Below, in pieces: positions 22,080 to 34,147 of a stretch of 64,000 nucleotides of DNA; within the stretch, counting starts at the first letter, position 1, and each line of letters opens with the position of its first letter. This stretch comes from Clavulina sp. PMI_390 (Eukaryota; Basidiomycota; Agaricomycetes; Cantharellales; Hydnaceae), in the NCBI GenBank assembly GCA_015039315.1, contig WIDE01000042.1:37675-101674 (forward strand), given 5' to 3'. The notes below the pieces were generated by a model that saw nothing but the letters and a program-made list of their open reading frames with translations, searched no databases and was not told the origin of the DNA. Both the position numbers and the translations under genes were made by a program.

Positions 22080-25000
22080 CTATGATTGGTTGATACTTCC
22101 CTGCAGCCTGAAGTCTCTGCTNNNNNNNNNNNNNNNNNNNNNNNNNNNNNNNNNNNNNNNNNNNNNNNNNNNNNNNNNNNNNNNNNNNNNNNNNNNNNNN
22201 NNNNNNNNNNNNNNNNNNNNNNNNNNNNNNNNNNNNNNNNNNNNNNNNNNNNNNNNNNNNNNNNNNNNNNNNNNNNNNNNNNNNNNNNNNNNNNNNNNNN
22301 NNNNNNNNNNNNNNNNNNNNNNNNNNNNNNNNNNNNNNNNNNNNNNNNNNNNNNNNNNNNNNNNNNNNNNNNNNNNNNNNNNNNNNNNNNNNNNNNNNNN
22401 NNNNNNNNNNNNNNNNNNNNNNNNNNNNNNNNNNNNNNNNNNNNNNNNNNNNNNNNNNNNNNNNNNNNNNNNNNNNNNNNNNNNNNNNNNNNNNNNNNNN
22501 NNNNNNNNNNNNNNNNNNNNNNNNNNNNNNNNNNNNNNNNNNNNNNNNNNNNNNNNNNNNNNNNNNNNNNNNNNNNNNNNNNNNNNNNNNNNNNNNNNNN
22601 NNNNNNNNNNNNNNNNNNNNNNNNNNNNNNNNNNNNNNNNNNNNNNNNNNNNNNNNNNNNNNNNNNNNNNNNNNNNNNNNNNNNNNNNNNNNNNNNNNNN
22701 NNNNNNNNNNNNNNNNNNNNNNNNNNNNNNNNNNNNNNNNNNNNNNNNNNNNNNNNNNNNNNNNNNNNNNNNNNNNNNNNNNNNNNNNNNNNNNNNNNNN
22801 NNNNNNNNNNNNNNNNNNNNNNNNNNNNNNNNNNNNNNNNNNNNNGTGATGATACCGCCATTGTAATCGGTCGCTTGCTTGGCGATCGTGAAGGGAAGTT
22901 TTCCTGACGGGTTATAGTTTCCATAGAGTACGTCCGCGAGTGCGTCCCCTAGCCCGCGCAGAAACATTTCAACATCCCATCAGGGGGGAAGAGGAAAGGG
23001 AAACGCTTACCACTCGCCTCCCCAGCTAGACCTGCCCAGATTACGGCGGTGATGTTGGGGTGCTCGATCCATGAGTCCAGGATCAGTGGACCGACAGAAT
23101 GCACAACCACCATCGTGTTGGAGTTGTTTCCAGCAACCACTTGGACAAGGTTGTCGCCTGCAGCAAAGGTATATCAGGGCAGGAATGCGCCAATCGTGGA
23201 CGGTATCACAGGAGCGTACCATTGTTCCAGGCAGTCAAGTTATTCCGATCTCCCTCGTTCCCGTCAACGGTGATATAACCTTTTGCGAAGCTAATAAGAT
23301 GGCAGGATAGTTTCTGTATTGGTTAGATACTGACCTTCTCCTGAATCCGATGAAAGGAACACGATGGCTACATCCTTATACTGGACAAGATCGCCTGCAT
23401 TTTGCAGATTCCAGTCGTCGAACGTCCATTCCAAATTAGTCTTATCCCTCTTCGCATAGGGTTGGAGACCTTCGAGTGGCGAGACAAGGCGCGAGAAGTT
23501 GGTCGATCTACCAACACACAACGACGTAGAGTCAGCATTGTTTCTTCATAGGTGAGGAACACTATTTCAGGTACAGCACTCACCCACTTCCCCAGCCCAT
23601 TGCCAGTGTGGCAGTATAACCTCCACGATCCGAGAACTCGTTTGGTCCGCCTTGCGGGGGTCCAGCATCGCTGCCAATGAGAACCATCTTCTTGGGAGCT
23701 AGCTTCGACTTGGTCACGAGGGGCAGAGCGCCGTTTGTATTCTTTAGAAGGATATGCGATGCCACGGCGACTTCATAAGCACTCCTATAATGAAGAATAC
23801 GGTCAGCACCATAGATATTGGCTAGACGCTCGACTAGACTAACGAGTCTGTGAAGTTGGTCTGAGCTTGCACATGAAGGTCATTCGGGCCGTTCACGTCC
23901 CACGTATCAAAGTTCGTAGCGGGGTAGTTATCATCTTGTCCTGTCATGAACCAGGCTGCAAGAATGCGAGTAGCCATGTCCTGCACATAGGGGTTTTAGG
24001 CTCAGTACACAGGGTAGGCACTCGTCATAGTCAGCACGACTCACATCAAGACGAGCCTCGGCAATTGTCCCATTGTTCACATAATCAGTCAAATTCTGCC
24101 CGAAGTAGGAACCACCTGAGCCAAGAGCGACATCTCCAGGCATGGTCATCTGCCATGTCGGCGGGGCGGATCAGAAGGGAGTGTATGTGGGGTTGCAGAG
24201 CACCTACATCGAGGCCAGACTCAGCACCGAGTGTGGACATTGTGGCCTGCCAGTCGCTCATGATATATCTGGTAGAATGTTCTCATGGTGAATGGGAGGA
24301 TGTATGCAGTAGGAATTGGTGTAACATACCCTTGGAATCCAAACTGGCCTTTCAGAATCACATTCATTGTGTAGTCATTGTCGCATGCATAAGTGCCGTT
24401 AACTGAGCGAAATAAGAAGAGGGTCAGAGCTCTAATCGGACGACCCTTTGACGATCCCTTACTCAAATCTGTGGGTACAAATGGTTAGTTCTTTCGCTGC
24501 GTTATGTAGGAGAGAGAGATGTACGCACTGTACGAGCACATCGCGGAGGCCACACCAGCTTGGACGCTCCTCAAGAACGGAGCGGCGTACACCTCATGTA
24601 TCTGACGCCAGGTATCAATCAATGAGACCTCCAGTCGGTAAATGTGGATGATATCCTGAGATGAGCGTACCGTTTTGTCATCAATATTTGATGATTCCGC
24701 CGTTCGATTATGTTCCTGCTCATTGCCGATGTAGTGCTTGGCACAAGACTGGACTCCCATGGATTGAACGCCAAGGATGGTTTCATAGGCGCTCTCCCCA
24801 GTGAGGTATGGATCAGCGCCGCTAATCATCGTGAGATAGGGTCATTAGTGACTCTGAGTCCAGATGAGGCGGAATTAGACTTACAAGCCTTCCCAATTGC
24901 GACCACCTTGGGCATTTCGCCCCATGTTCATCATTGGTCCCTAATATGGGCAAGCGAGATAAGCGAGACATCACACAGTCTGGACAACGAAGCGAGGAGC

Positions 25001-26057
25001 GGCCATTCTAACCATGCATGCATGGGATGCTATACATAGCACACATGGGTTCGCAACAACCCCCAAGGCTTACATGTGCGAAAAGCTGTCTGACACAGAA
25101 AGAAATCCACTTACAAGCTGGACATTGCTACCCTTCGTTCGGTGTTGATATCCCATTGCCTTGCCTCGATCACGAATGAGTTGGCGATCCCATGTTGCGG
25201 CGGCATTGATGCCGGCGGGGAAACCGGTCACCAGATCTGCGAGACGCACGCCAAGAGGAGAGTCTTGGAGACAAAGGCCGGGATAATCAATGGAGGCGAT
25301 CGCCTAGGGGAGCGAAGGTGATGAGTAAGGACGAAGGAAATTATGGAAGAATCCTAAACAAGAGTGAAACCTACTGGAGTGTTTCCAACACATTGGCCGA
25401 TTTCCCAGCCTAGTTTGAAAAATACAGTCGAGGGTGAGATCGTTATCCATATCACTCTTGAGGAAGATGGATATGTTGCACTCACCGTTGCCAGTAGTCA
25501 GATTGACCTTTTCCTCAATCGTCAACTTTGCCACAAGAGCCTTGGCTTTTCGGACAGGCTCAGCCCAGATGCCATCACCTCGAACGAGCGGGCTGCGCGT
25601 AGAGTTTCGGCTTCCAGGCAGGGGAGGAGTATAGGGAGCGGATGGCATTGGGCCTACATATGAAGGAAACGTTCAGCACAGGTTGTTCCACGATAGTGCA
25701 TTCAAATGAAGATGAGGATTTGCCCAAGCAAGTGGGCTGTAGAATACTACGCGATGAATGCTGATACTCGCCATCAGTCGGAGCAGCAGGGATTGTAGAG
25801 AGGATCACAGTAGTGAAAGAGATAATGGTTCCAGTCTCTGCAGGGCTCGTGCTTGTGGTGGTCGGCGCGGTCGTGGTAGTAGCCCGAGTGGTGACGACAT
25901 CGGTGCTTGCAGAGGTCGTTTCAGTCGTTAAGACTGTAGCTGTGGTCGTCAAAGTTGTCGTTAGCGTGTCAATGGGTGTCGATGCTGATGATTCACTGGT
26001 GGTGGTAGCGAACGCGCTCCAGGCCAAATTGGCCGCGACAAGGACAGCTGCTCTCAT
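22080..26057 (-). CDS. Secreted GH3 beta-glucosidase, copy 2 (gap-interrupted)
   Basis: Paralogue of the gene at 16752-20818 with the same exon order. It starts at 26057 with signal peptide [17 protein letters not shown] and a Ser/Thr-rich linker. [20 protein letters not shown] follows near 25590-25648, then [14 protein letters not shown] near 24890-24940 and [14 protein letters not shown] near 24700-24755. The nucleophile motif is MSDWQAT (Asp codon 24253-24255) and the acid/base motif is LSSDSGEG near 23335-23360. The final residues [13 protein letters not shown] end at 22080. An N run (22122-22845) removes most of the fibronectin-III-like domain and part of the GH3 C-terminal domain, so completeness there cannot be judged. 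Catalytic residues outside the gap are intact. It shares a 1.3 kb divergent upstream region with USB1. Confidence 0.87.
22122..22845. other. Assembly gap (724 N)
   Basis: A run of 724 N inside GH3 copy 2. The corresponding part of copy 1 (about 16,790-17,570) suggests coding exons are hidden here. High similarity between the tandem copies may have caused the gap. Confidence 0.99.
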
Positions 26058-27378
26058 CTCGAACACGTACTCAGAATATGGGCACGCAGGATCTAATAGA
26101 GAAACTGTCCGCTGCGCCAAGGGGGAGAAATGGAGGGAAATGTGAAGGCCATCAAGCTCAAATCGGCGCTCTCTTAAGTGTTGTAGGTTTGTTCGCTGCA
26201 GTCAATGTCTATTTCGACTCTGTCGGCCGCTGCCCATAGTTCTTCTCTCCAGATTGCGAGGTTTCTCCGAGTACGTTAGGCTGAGTGTCGGGCTCTCAGA
26301 TTAGCCGTGCGTGGAGAAGCAGGCTTGTGCCACCGAGGTGTCGTCATGTTCTTGTCTGATGCATTCAAATAAGTCTGGATGAATTATTTTTGTCAGCTTG
26401 GGTCTTTTCGATTAAGAATGTGAGGGAGCAGCGAGCGGGCCGGGTAGATAAAAACAATTGACTTCTGCCCCAGTCGATTGGCTTGAAGCTATCCAGAAGG
26501 ATCGTTTACCCATTGGCGCACTATCGCATCCGATCAATCTACATAAGATTTTGCACTTGTGACCAAGAGTGTGAGATGTGGACTATCAAAGGATTGTCAG
26601 ATGCATCTTTCGCCAAAAAGACTCGGTAGTCCAGAAGATCGTTCGCACTATACGATACCTTTGGATTGAACCTTGGCCTTGGGAGCTATTGATCGCTATA
26701 ATGTGTCATGAATCGAGACCATGACATGCCTCTTGGCTCCTACATAATGGCATCTTTGCTATAGTCTTGGCGCCGCAACAAACCCCAGCGATTCACGATT
26801 TGTGAGGGGCCTCAAACCCAAATGAAAACTTGAGAAGAGCCGACCGAAGCATTCAGCCGCCCCCGCCTCAGATCTTCTGGAATGCCGTGATCAACCTGGT
26901 GTGGGCCAGGGATCACCCTGGGAGCAATAGGATGAACGTTTTGCCTAAACACAAGCCTCTGGAAAGAGCCACCTCCAGCGGCATCGTGACCCCCCGTCTA
27001 TCTGGATAGATAATCCTGGATCGCTTATCAGCATCAGCCTCTGCCCTCATGACATCGTGGATTGTGGAAAGTCCCAGAGTCTGAGAAGGTTCCAGTGAAC
27101 GGATCAAAAGTTCAGGCGGCCAGAACGAGTCTACAGAACCCCGTTGTGTACGCTCCGAGAAAACCTGGGGAGTTTGACATTTAGGAAGTGTTCAAACCAC
27201 TACAGTATAGAGTACGATGAGTAATAGCCTCAAGTTGTGAGCGTCGCGGGAGACGGTTGGGCAGCGGCGAACACTGACCAGAGCGTTTTGGCGTCGACAT
27301 CAATATACCAAGACAGGAACTCTCCACCGCCTCTTATCTTCAGTTACAAACTTTGGCAGCATACTTCTTCTTCAATCT
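26058..27378. promoter_or_regulatory. Divergent intergenic region, GH3 copy 2 / USB1
   Basis: 1.3 kb between two divergent start codons. The open frames are short and motif-free. The part nearest 26057 should carry the GH3 promoter; the 150 bp before 27379 are C/T-rich, as expected upstream of a fungal housekeeping gene. Confidence 0.4.
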
Positions 27379-28539
27379 ATGAAACGTGCGCTGGTCGAAT
27401 ATGATAGCTCGTCTGATGATGGGGTTGGGGCTTCGAGCACCTCTACCCCTAAACCACCCAACGATCCACCTAGGAGCAACGCGCCGCCGCTCAAGAGGCA
27501 AGTATCATATCACAACAAGCGGGGCCATTTCGCTGACGTCCTGCTGAAGGACAGGCGTAAGCTTCCTAGTCTGTCGAAAGCGCTCTTGGACCCGAAAGGT
27601 AAACGCTCCCAATCAACCGCATTAGCATGCACTCACTCGGCTACAGCCCCAATAGATAACCCAAGCCTTCACCAGGGCCGCACACGATCTCAACCACATG
27701 TTGAGGGCAACTGGGCGACCCATATCTATGTTCTCTTGAAGCTTTCGTCGTCGCATCACCCCAAGCTCCTGAAACTCTTGAGGCGCGCTGTGGCAGCTGC
27801 AACGCGGAGAGTACCACAACTACACTCCTTCTTGGACTCGTCTGGCGATCAAGGAGGTAATGAGACTGAGCTACATATCTCTCTATCCCGACCTCTGTTT
27901 ATTCGAGAGCATCAAAAGGATCTCGTCAAAGGTGCCGTGAAGCAATCGGCTAGTTCAAAATCATGGTCAGTCCTGTTATTCCTCAGTAATCTCGTCAACT
28001 GACCCAATGTCTGTCGCTAGTTTTAGAGCTTCGTTTGCCTCATTTACCACCTTCACGAATGACGACAAGACTCGAGCTTTTTTGAGTGTCGAGATCGGTG
28101 CCGGTCATGCTGAAGTGAGTCTAGTAGATCTCGGTGCAAATTGACTTCAAGCTCACGCGTTCCTTTCGAACCTTAGTGTGAAGAGCTTGCTCTCGGTCTC
28201 AACGATGTATTGGATGAACTGCGCCAGCAAGGATACTATGCCGAGCCTCGTTTTCACGCCTCGATTGCGTGGGCCTTACTTTGCCAGACATCAACACCTC
28301 GTGCTCCATTACCTTCTAGAACACCATCCACCTCAGAACCCGCGCCATCCACCTCAAAATCCGACGATACACTAGGAATATCACCACACCCATCTATTAC
28401 GTCGTTCCCTGATGACTTGACCAATGAACTAGAAAACAACTTCGGAGATGAACTGCGTCGTCTCGGGAGCTTTGATGTTGACGTGGTGTCAGTGAAGATC
28501 GGAAAGCTAGTTACTTCGTGGCAGCTCGCTCCGCAATAG
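27379..28539 (+). CDS. USB1: U6 snRNA 3'-5' phosphodiesterase Usb1/Mpn1
   Basis: RNA exonuclease of the 2H phosphoesterase superfamily that trims the U6 snRNA 3' end in the nucleus. Four exons: 27379-27598, 27656-27965, 28021-28114 and 28177-28539 (987 nt, 328 residues). Both catalytic HxS motifs are present: HISLSRP (His147, Ser149) and FHASIAW (His235, Ser237). Other family signs are QGRTRSQPHVEGNWATHIYV before the first motif and FASFTTFTNDDKTRAFLSVE between them, as well as VVSVKIGKLVTSW near the end. The N-terminal 70 residues are low complexity and basic, as in other fungal members. An insert rich in Ser/Pro/Thr follows the second motif. Length and motif spacing are normal apart from that insert. 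Confidence 0.93.
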
Positions 28540-29005
28540 TATTTCAACGTTTGATTCGGCTTTCTGGGAACGCTGCCTCTCTAGTTGTATACCTACTCCA
28601 TCAATAGAACGAAACCTCTATTTCATTGTGACACCAGTGCTTCGAGCATTGCTGATCTCGACATCGTCGAACGCTTGTTCCAAAGCTCACAGCATGGCGG
28701 CTAGAAAATGTGAGAACGAAGTTGTTGTCTAGCTCTTGCTTCGCGTGAGGGGAAACTAGTCAGAGAACACCATTCATTGCAAAAGGGGTAACAGGCGAAA
28801 TACAAATGGACGAGCGCAAATGTGCCACAAAGAGGGTGAGTGGGAAGGTTATTTAAGGGTAACATGTACATAAGTATAGATTCCAAAGTTCCATATTGCG
28901 ATCGCATTATGGTGTCGCATTGAAGGAGGAGGCGAGTGTGGATGCAGCTAGGAGCGGAGCGGCACAAGGGAGGTGCTACTATCAAATCGCCACCACGGGT
29001 CGAGC
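28540..29005. other. Convergent 3' intergenic region
   Basis: 466 bp between USB1 and the end of the next minus-strand gene; no gene is seen. Confidence 0.5.
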
Positions 29006-30503
29006 TCAAGCACCCCCACCAGAACCGTTACGTCGAGGGCCCAAAGTTCGCTGGATGAGATCTTGGTTAAAAGCGTTACGGCCAGACTCTTCCTCGTATG
29101 AATATTCGTTCCATTCCACGTCCTCGAGAGGCGTCGCTCGGCGCTGGGCCCGAGCACGAGGAGGAGGATTCGTAGACGTTGTGCGATGAGGAGATGGAGT
29201 CATAAATGATTGATTCCCAGGAAAGTTGGGAGACCCTTCAAAACGATTTCCAGGGTCTAACCCGAGATCAGACATTCGAAACCGACCATCAGGAGTAGAG
29301 AATGAGGGCTGATTGCGTCGTTCAGGGGTAGAGACTACCAAGTATTCGCTCGGCGTAGGCGCAGCGTAATTCTGGACCGAACCTGGAGTGCTGCTAAAAT
29401 GGCTGCTGCCTCGACTGCTCCAATGGCTGCTAGTTGGGTTGCTTGCCTGGCCCAAAGGAGATTGCCCGTAGCTGGAGCTTGAGGCTTGGGAATTCCTGTA
29501 GTCGGAGTCTGCTGAGGCAAAGTCTGTTTGGTGGCTCGTTGGTTGCGGATGCCAATGTTCAGGACTGCGCAGCCGGAGCGGCCGAGCAGCCGGGGGGCTG
29601 GACGGTTCTTCGCCATCATCGCTGGAGAAGTTTGGAAGCCGAACATGGAGATACAACGGATTGGGGTGGAGTGCTTGACAGCAATAAGATTCATATAAGA
29701 CTAAGAAGCGACATAATTAGAGCTTACCAGGCGTCAAGTGCAACAAATGTAGATTGTTCACTAGCTCATTGCGCAACGCCCAGAGGAGGGACGAGCCAGA
29801 TGACCTCAAAACGTCCCATTTCCAGTGGCCTTTGGCCACATCCTCATTCCTTGTAGATGGAAACATAGAATTGTTGAAAGGGTCGTAGGTAAAGTAGGCG
29901 GCACGCCATCCATAGGCCGAGATGCCATAGATACATGGAAGCTGTCGCAACCAACTCGCTTGTTCAGATTCATCTTGTGGGTCGTCGAAATTACGTGATA
30001 TATAGCCAAAGCTAGAAAATATTCAGGGTAAGCTGATCCCGGAATGTGATTAACAGGACACACCGTTTGCGCATCTGCTTCGCTGTGTGGGTCCGGTGAC
30101 GGGGGTCATCGAGGTACGCCCCAACCTTCAGCTCCACCACCAACACTATGCGCCATATGATACTGTGAGTTTTCTGCACAATCAATACAACAACAAGATC
30201 GATCTGTGAAAGCTATCAGTAATGGGTGGCTGAGCTCAGTGAAGAAAAAATCACCTCGTCGTCTGCGCCAGCACGGGTATATTCTTTGTACGGCCAAGGC
30301 CCCACATAGAAGTTCTGAGAAGGGAAGAGCTCGCGAAGGATAGCCATCCATCCTGCGGTTAAGTGGTGTTCCCCGCTACAAAGATTGAGGATTCCAAGAT
30401 TGATATGATCATATGTGGTGGGATCCCAGAGGGCTGCATCGTCTAAGGGTATTTCGGGAGTTACGAGAGCGCGACGACGATGTGATGGCACCAACGATGC
30501 CAT
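29006..30503 (-). CDS. Unknown fungal protein with possible PD-(D/E)XK nuclease-like core
   Basis: Four exons: 30255-30503, 30064-30203, 29728-30011 and 29006-29673 (1341 nt, 446 residues). A further in-frame ATG at 30545 is possible; 30503 is chosen because it opens a compact MASLVPSHRRRALVTPEIPL start. Residues 25-200 look like a folded domain: HHLTAGWMAILRELFP, YVGPWPYKEY, then IDLVVVLI with Asp85 and, 22 residues on, VVELKVG with Glu107-x-Lys109. QLPCIYGISAYGWRAAYFTY follows. D...(E)xK on adjacent strands fits the PD-(D/E)XK layout, but I infer this from pattern only. The C-terminal half is Ser/Pro-rich and likely disordered, ending in a Gly-rich tail. No signal peptide or membrane segment. 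Function unknown. Confidence 0.7.
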
Positions 30504-30947
30504 GTTGTGAACTCGGAGGAGGGGCGATTCACGGTCAACATGCAAAAAACTAGGATCCTTTATGGACCGCGTTTTACGATGGTAGTTGTATTATTTCGTG
30601 CGTGACAAAGCTTGCGAAACAAGGGTCGCGACAAGACCAGATGACCACAGAGACCTTATACGCTGTGGAATTTGCACACTTCTCATTGATGATAGCGAGA
30701 AGTGAAGCTGGGAGCTGTAGCAATCTAGGTACATGAATAATAGGTCGCCAATGAAACTCAGATCGAGGGGCTTGAGTGTTATAGATCGGAGGTGTTCTTG
30801 AGACTGGTAGCGAAACAATTGCGTGTTTTGTTTGTGGGTGGGCAACTCAACATTGTTTGGCATCGTAAACAGTACATATACAGCTATTCCACCAACCACT
30901 CAGCTAGACAACCGCTGACATCTTCCTCTCTAAAATTAGGTTTAAAA
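30504..30947. promoter_or_regulatory. Divergent promoter region
   Basis: 444 bp between start codons of the minus-strand unknown gene and the plus-strand F-box gene. No other gene is supported. Confidence 0.4.
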
Positions 30948-32824
30948 ATGTGGCCTAGGAAGGTTTCCCAGGTTATTCGTACTCTCGCTGATCTTCAACG
31001 ATATGATATCCTCTGGCATTTTGTACTCAAGTGAGATTACCTGGTCTTGACCCACCACAACGCTAATTAATTCGCCAGAGGATATTTCCCCGAATCAGCG
31101 GGATTCTCTGTAAAAGCTCTCGAGGAGCCAAGGACCTTGCTCGTTTGCCATTCTGACCACTCCCACCCAGTGCTGTGGCTAACATGGTGGTCACCATCCA
31201 AACGTCGGTACCTCGAATCCGACCCGTTCCGACGCCGTCGCCGCTCGATTCCATTCATTACGACTGCAGATATCTACAGAGTCCACTGCGAAGGAACTGT
31301 CCTTGATCTATACACCCTCCATAGCAGCGTTCACCGGGACAAACTTCGCTATGGGCGCCGCACGTCATTCGACGAGCGGGATCATGATGTGGATCTCATG
31401 GAGCCGTTTGGACAAGAACGGTTGTTGGAGCATGTTCGCACGGCTAAGGCTGCGTTGAATCTTCCTGTCAAGTTGATGGTCGAGATTGCGTTCCCTATTC
31501 TCGTCCCATTTGCTGAGGCTAAGCTGAAGCAAGCACAGCCAGACGCGTTCCAGAGTCTCCGAATCCCCTCCGTTTCACACCCAAAACCTCGAACTACTAT
31601 ATTTCGCCCTCTACATGGTCAGGGGAGCTCGAGGTCCTTGTTGCATCTCCCTGTGGAGATCATCCTATTACTCACAGATAACCTGGGCCTTGCAGACCTT
31701 CGAAATTTCTCACTATCACATTCTTCCTGCTTGGCTCTTGTCGAAAGGAGGCTTTGGAAGGGATTCACCATTGTTGACAGCTCGTCCAACGCGGGAACGC
31801 ACGTTCTCAAACGGTTAAGGGCTATTCTAAGGGCTCCTAGTCGCGCCAAGCACACAGAGCGGCTGACTATCGGCCCGTGTACGTGGGCCTGGACAGAGAG
31901 CCACGTACATTTCCTGCAAGAGGCTTGGAAACTGCTCCCCCGACTACGCATTCTGGTTCTGCAACCCCCTCCAACAGTCGCCGAAATAGGTGGCGAGTTC
32001 GCTCCCGTTTTCAGGACACTGCTGAAGTCCGGTCAGCACCTCAGACTAGAAGTCTTTAAATATGATGGGTGGATAGGCGACGATGGTTCTCTCGTTTATC
32101 AAGTGCTTAAAGCACATCCGACAATCAATCAGCTCGTTGGCGTCGATTCAGGCTCCATACGAACTGCCACACAATGTAGCCATGTTCTCTCCCAACTCGA
32201 AGTTCTCGTGTGCGACTTCCCGCAACTTCCTCTGGCCCTTTTGCCTGGAAGCCAGCTTAGAATACTGGATATGCGATGGATCACCAAGGACGACGATCTC
32301 ACTCAACTTTTCGAGGCGATATCTGGGACCTCCCTCGTAGAGTTGCGATTATCGTTTGGCAATTGCAATGTCCCGCGGACTTCCCTCCTCATCAACCAAC
32401 TTGCGGTGGCTGAGCTGTCAATTCGCTCTCTCACCCTGGAATATGCCGCTGATTTTGAACAAACTATTCACGCAGTCCGTCGGCTCAAATTCCTTGAGCA
32501 GCTAACATTATCTCTCGTGGGAGTGATCCCCGCCCCTCAGGAGCATTTAGCGAGCTGCTCAAGATTGCTCGCCTCCTCTGAGAACCTAACATCAATAATG
32601 GTGCTCGAAGAGCGGCTCGTGGCGTCCAGGCTTTGGTATGACCCAACTGCCAGGTACACATCCTAATATTCAAAGGTTGGTTGTCGCGTGCTCACTATCG
32701 TCGCCTGCTTCTTTCTTTCAGTACCTGGAAACTTTTACAAATTGACCCTGCCACTGTTTATTCCGAGCTCGGTGAGTGCTGCTTATGGCTTCATGCCTGC
32801 TTACTACTGAACTATTTAGCCTAG
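30948..32824 (+). CDS. F-box protein with internal F-box and LRR-like C-terminal part
   Basis: Probable SCF adaptor of a basidiomycete family. Exons: 30948-31030, 31079-32653, 32722-32771 and a 5 nt last exon 32820-32824 carrying the stop (1713 nt, 570 residues). The first ~200 residues (MWPRKVSQVIRTLADLQRYD, WLTWWSPSKRRYLESDPF) are of unknown type. The F-box follows at about 210-255 (LLHLPVEIILLLTDNLGLAD, LSHSSCLALVERRLWKGFTI). The rest has leucine-rich strand/helix repeats (LRILVLQPP, LRILDMRW, LVELRLSF, LEQLTLSLVGV). It shares ERLTIGPCTWAW and PRLRILVL with the F-box gene at 47581-49176, so the two are paralogues. Substrate unknown. The tiny last exon is the weakest part of the model. Confidence 0.75.
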
Positions 32825-32998
32825 ATCGTTATCGTCACTTACCCAAAAGCCGGGCACCCAGCACGCATTAGTCGAAGAAGCTGTATACCCCTTCCGTGAC
32901 GAAATTACTTATGCTTCATTTATATCTTGTTGCATCTTCCAGCTCCAGGAAGACCACTCTAGGGCTTGTCGTCGAAAGAGCCAATCAGTCATTGAAGA

Positions 32999-33345
32999 TA
33001 GAATAATAATTCAGATGAGATGGGAGAGCCGTATGTATGGCGCTATATTGTTACACATGTTAATAGAACGAGGTACTAGCCCAAATACGAGGGAGAAAGA
33101 AAAACCAAGCGACAAAACCCCCTACCCGTACATGAAAGAACCCAGCAGTGGGTGGTGCTGAGAGAGAAAGAGACAACGAAATGTGGAGATGACGTGAGAG
33201 GATGGGATAGTCGATTTAGAAGCAGAAGATGCCGGAGCAGACGACGGGGTGAACGGTTTCTTACGCTAGGTAGCCCACGATTCACTCGTTCATGCCTCGT
33301 CGGGACCTTCTTTCCATCGGCTGAAAACTTCGAGGCTTTCGATTT
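32999..33345 (-). pseudogene. Decayed copy of the 3' end of the OTU/AT-hook gene
   Basis: 33000-33200 matches the 3' flank of the gene at 37207-40220 (about 36,595-36,870), sharing CATAATTCGGATGAG-like, TTACACATGTTAAT and ACCAAGCGGCAAG-like stretches. 33218-33345 matches its coding end (about 37,395-37,525), including the part that encodes TRRERKKLGLPK in the parent. The copy lacks about 0.5 kb between those parts, and its frames contain stops, so it is not functional. It lies 4 kb away in the same orientation and is cut off just before the inverted-repeat element at 33379. Confidence 0.75.
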
Positions 33346-33378
33346 CGGTCGTCATTCGCTCCGCGTCTCTGACAATGT

Positions 33379-34147
33379 TAGGGCTCCTAACGGTTCGGAT
33401 CCATCCGCGGATACAGCGGATGGAGTGCCTATCCGGCGGATGCGGTTGAAGGTCCGGTGATATTTAGTATCCGGCAGATACCATCCGCACAATCCGCGGT
33501 TCAACCGCGGTTGGTTATAATCATTGTCTGCTGGAGGGAATGAGCGTACTTGTGATTGTTTGAGAGAAGTCTTATCAAAATTCCAACTGACATCCCTGTT
33601 CAGAACGGATCGCTACATTCCTATGTGGGGTATACTCCCTCATTTAAGGTTTCAGATGGGCTAGGAGACGGGCCAGCGAGAAGTGTGACACTGTATCCTG
33701 TGGTCATGTGTAAGGAATGGTATTATATTAGGATAGTACGCCTTAAGCGCCCCGTTACTAGGTTACAGTTCTTTAGTCTTACCACCACCATTGTCCAGTA
33801 CACTACGTTTAGAACTGACTATATATTGGGTCAAACGTACTTCGGACGAAGTGAGAGTAAGATTCCTTACATCATGCGTCACATACTGTTGATGCTCAGG
33901 GTGTGCTGATCCAGTGCGCCGTGATGACGGGTTTTGAGACTTTCTGGAGGTATCTCCTGGGACTCGATAGCCATTTAGACCATTGTAGACTCTATCTGCT
34001 TACGATTGTGCTGAGCAACCTCCCATCCGCGGTTCAACCGCGGTTGCACTCAGGTGGCATCCGGCGGATGCGGATAGGCCTCAAGTTATGCGGATGGAGG
34101 CGGATGGCAACCGCATCCTAACCGGATCCGAACCGCTAGGAGCCCTA
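33379..34147. mobile_element. 769 bp terminal-inverted-repeat element (non-autonomous)
   Basis: The ends are TAGGGCTCCTAACGGTTCGG and, inverted on the right, TAGGGCTCCTAGCGGTTCGG, continuing to GGATCC: a 24 bp TIR with one mismatch. The flanking sequence is compatible with a TA target duplication, not proven. Subterminal regions are packed with CGGATG/CATCCG units. A 17 bp near-palindrome, CCGCGGTTCAACCGCGG, occurs twice in direct orientation (near 33498 and 34028), bracketing an interior of about 0.5 kb. No transposase is visible; open frames inside are short. It would need a transposase supplied elsewhere. Confidence 0.85.

Noticed and set aside
22086..22907. Open frames across the 724-N gap on both strands
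   Set aside because: They exist only because N was read as open sequence.
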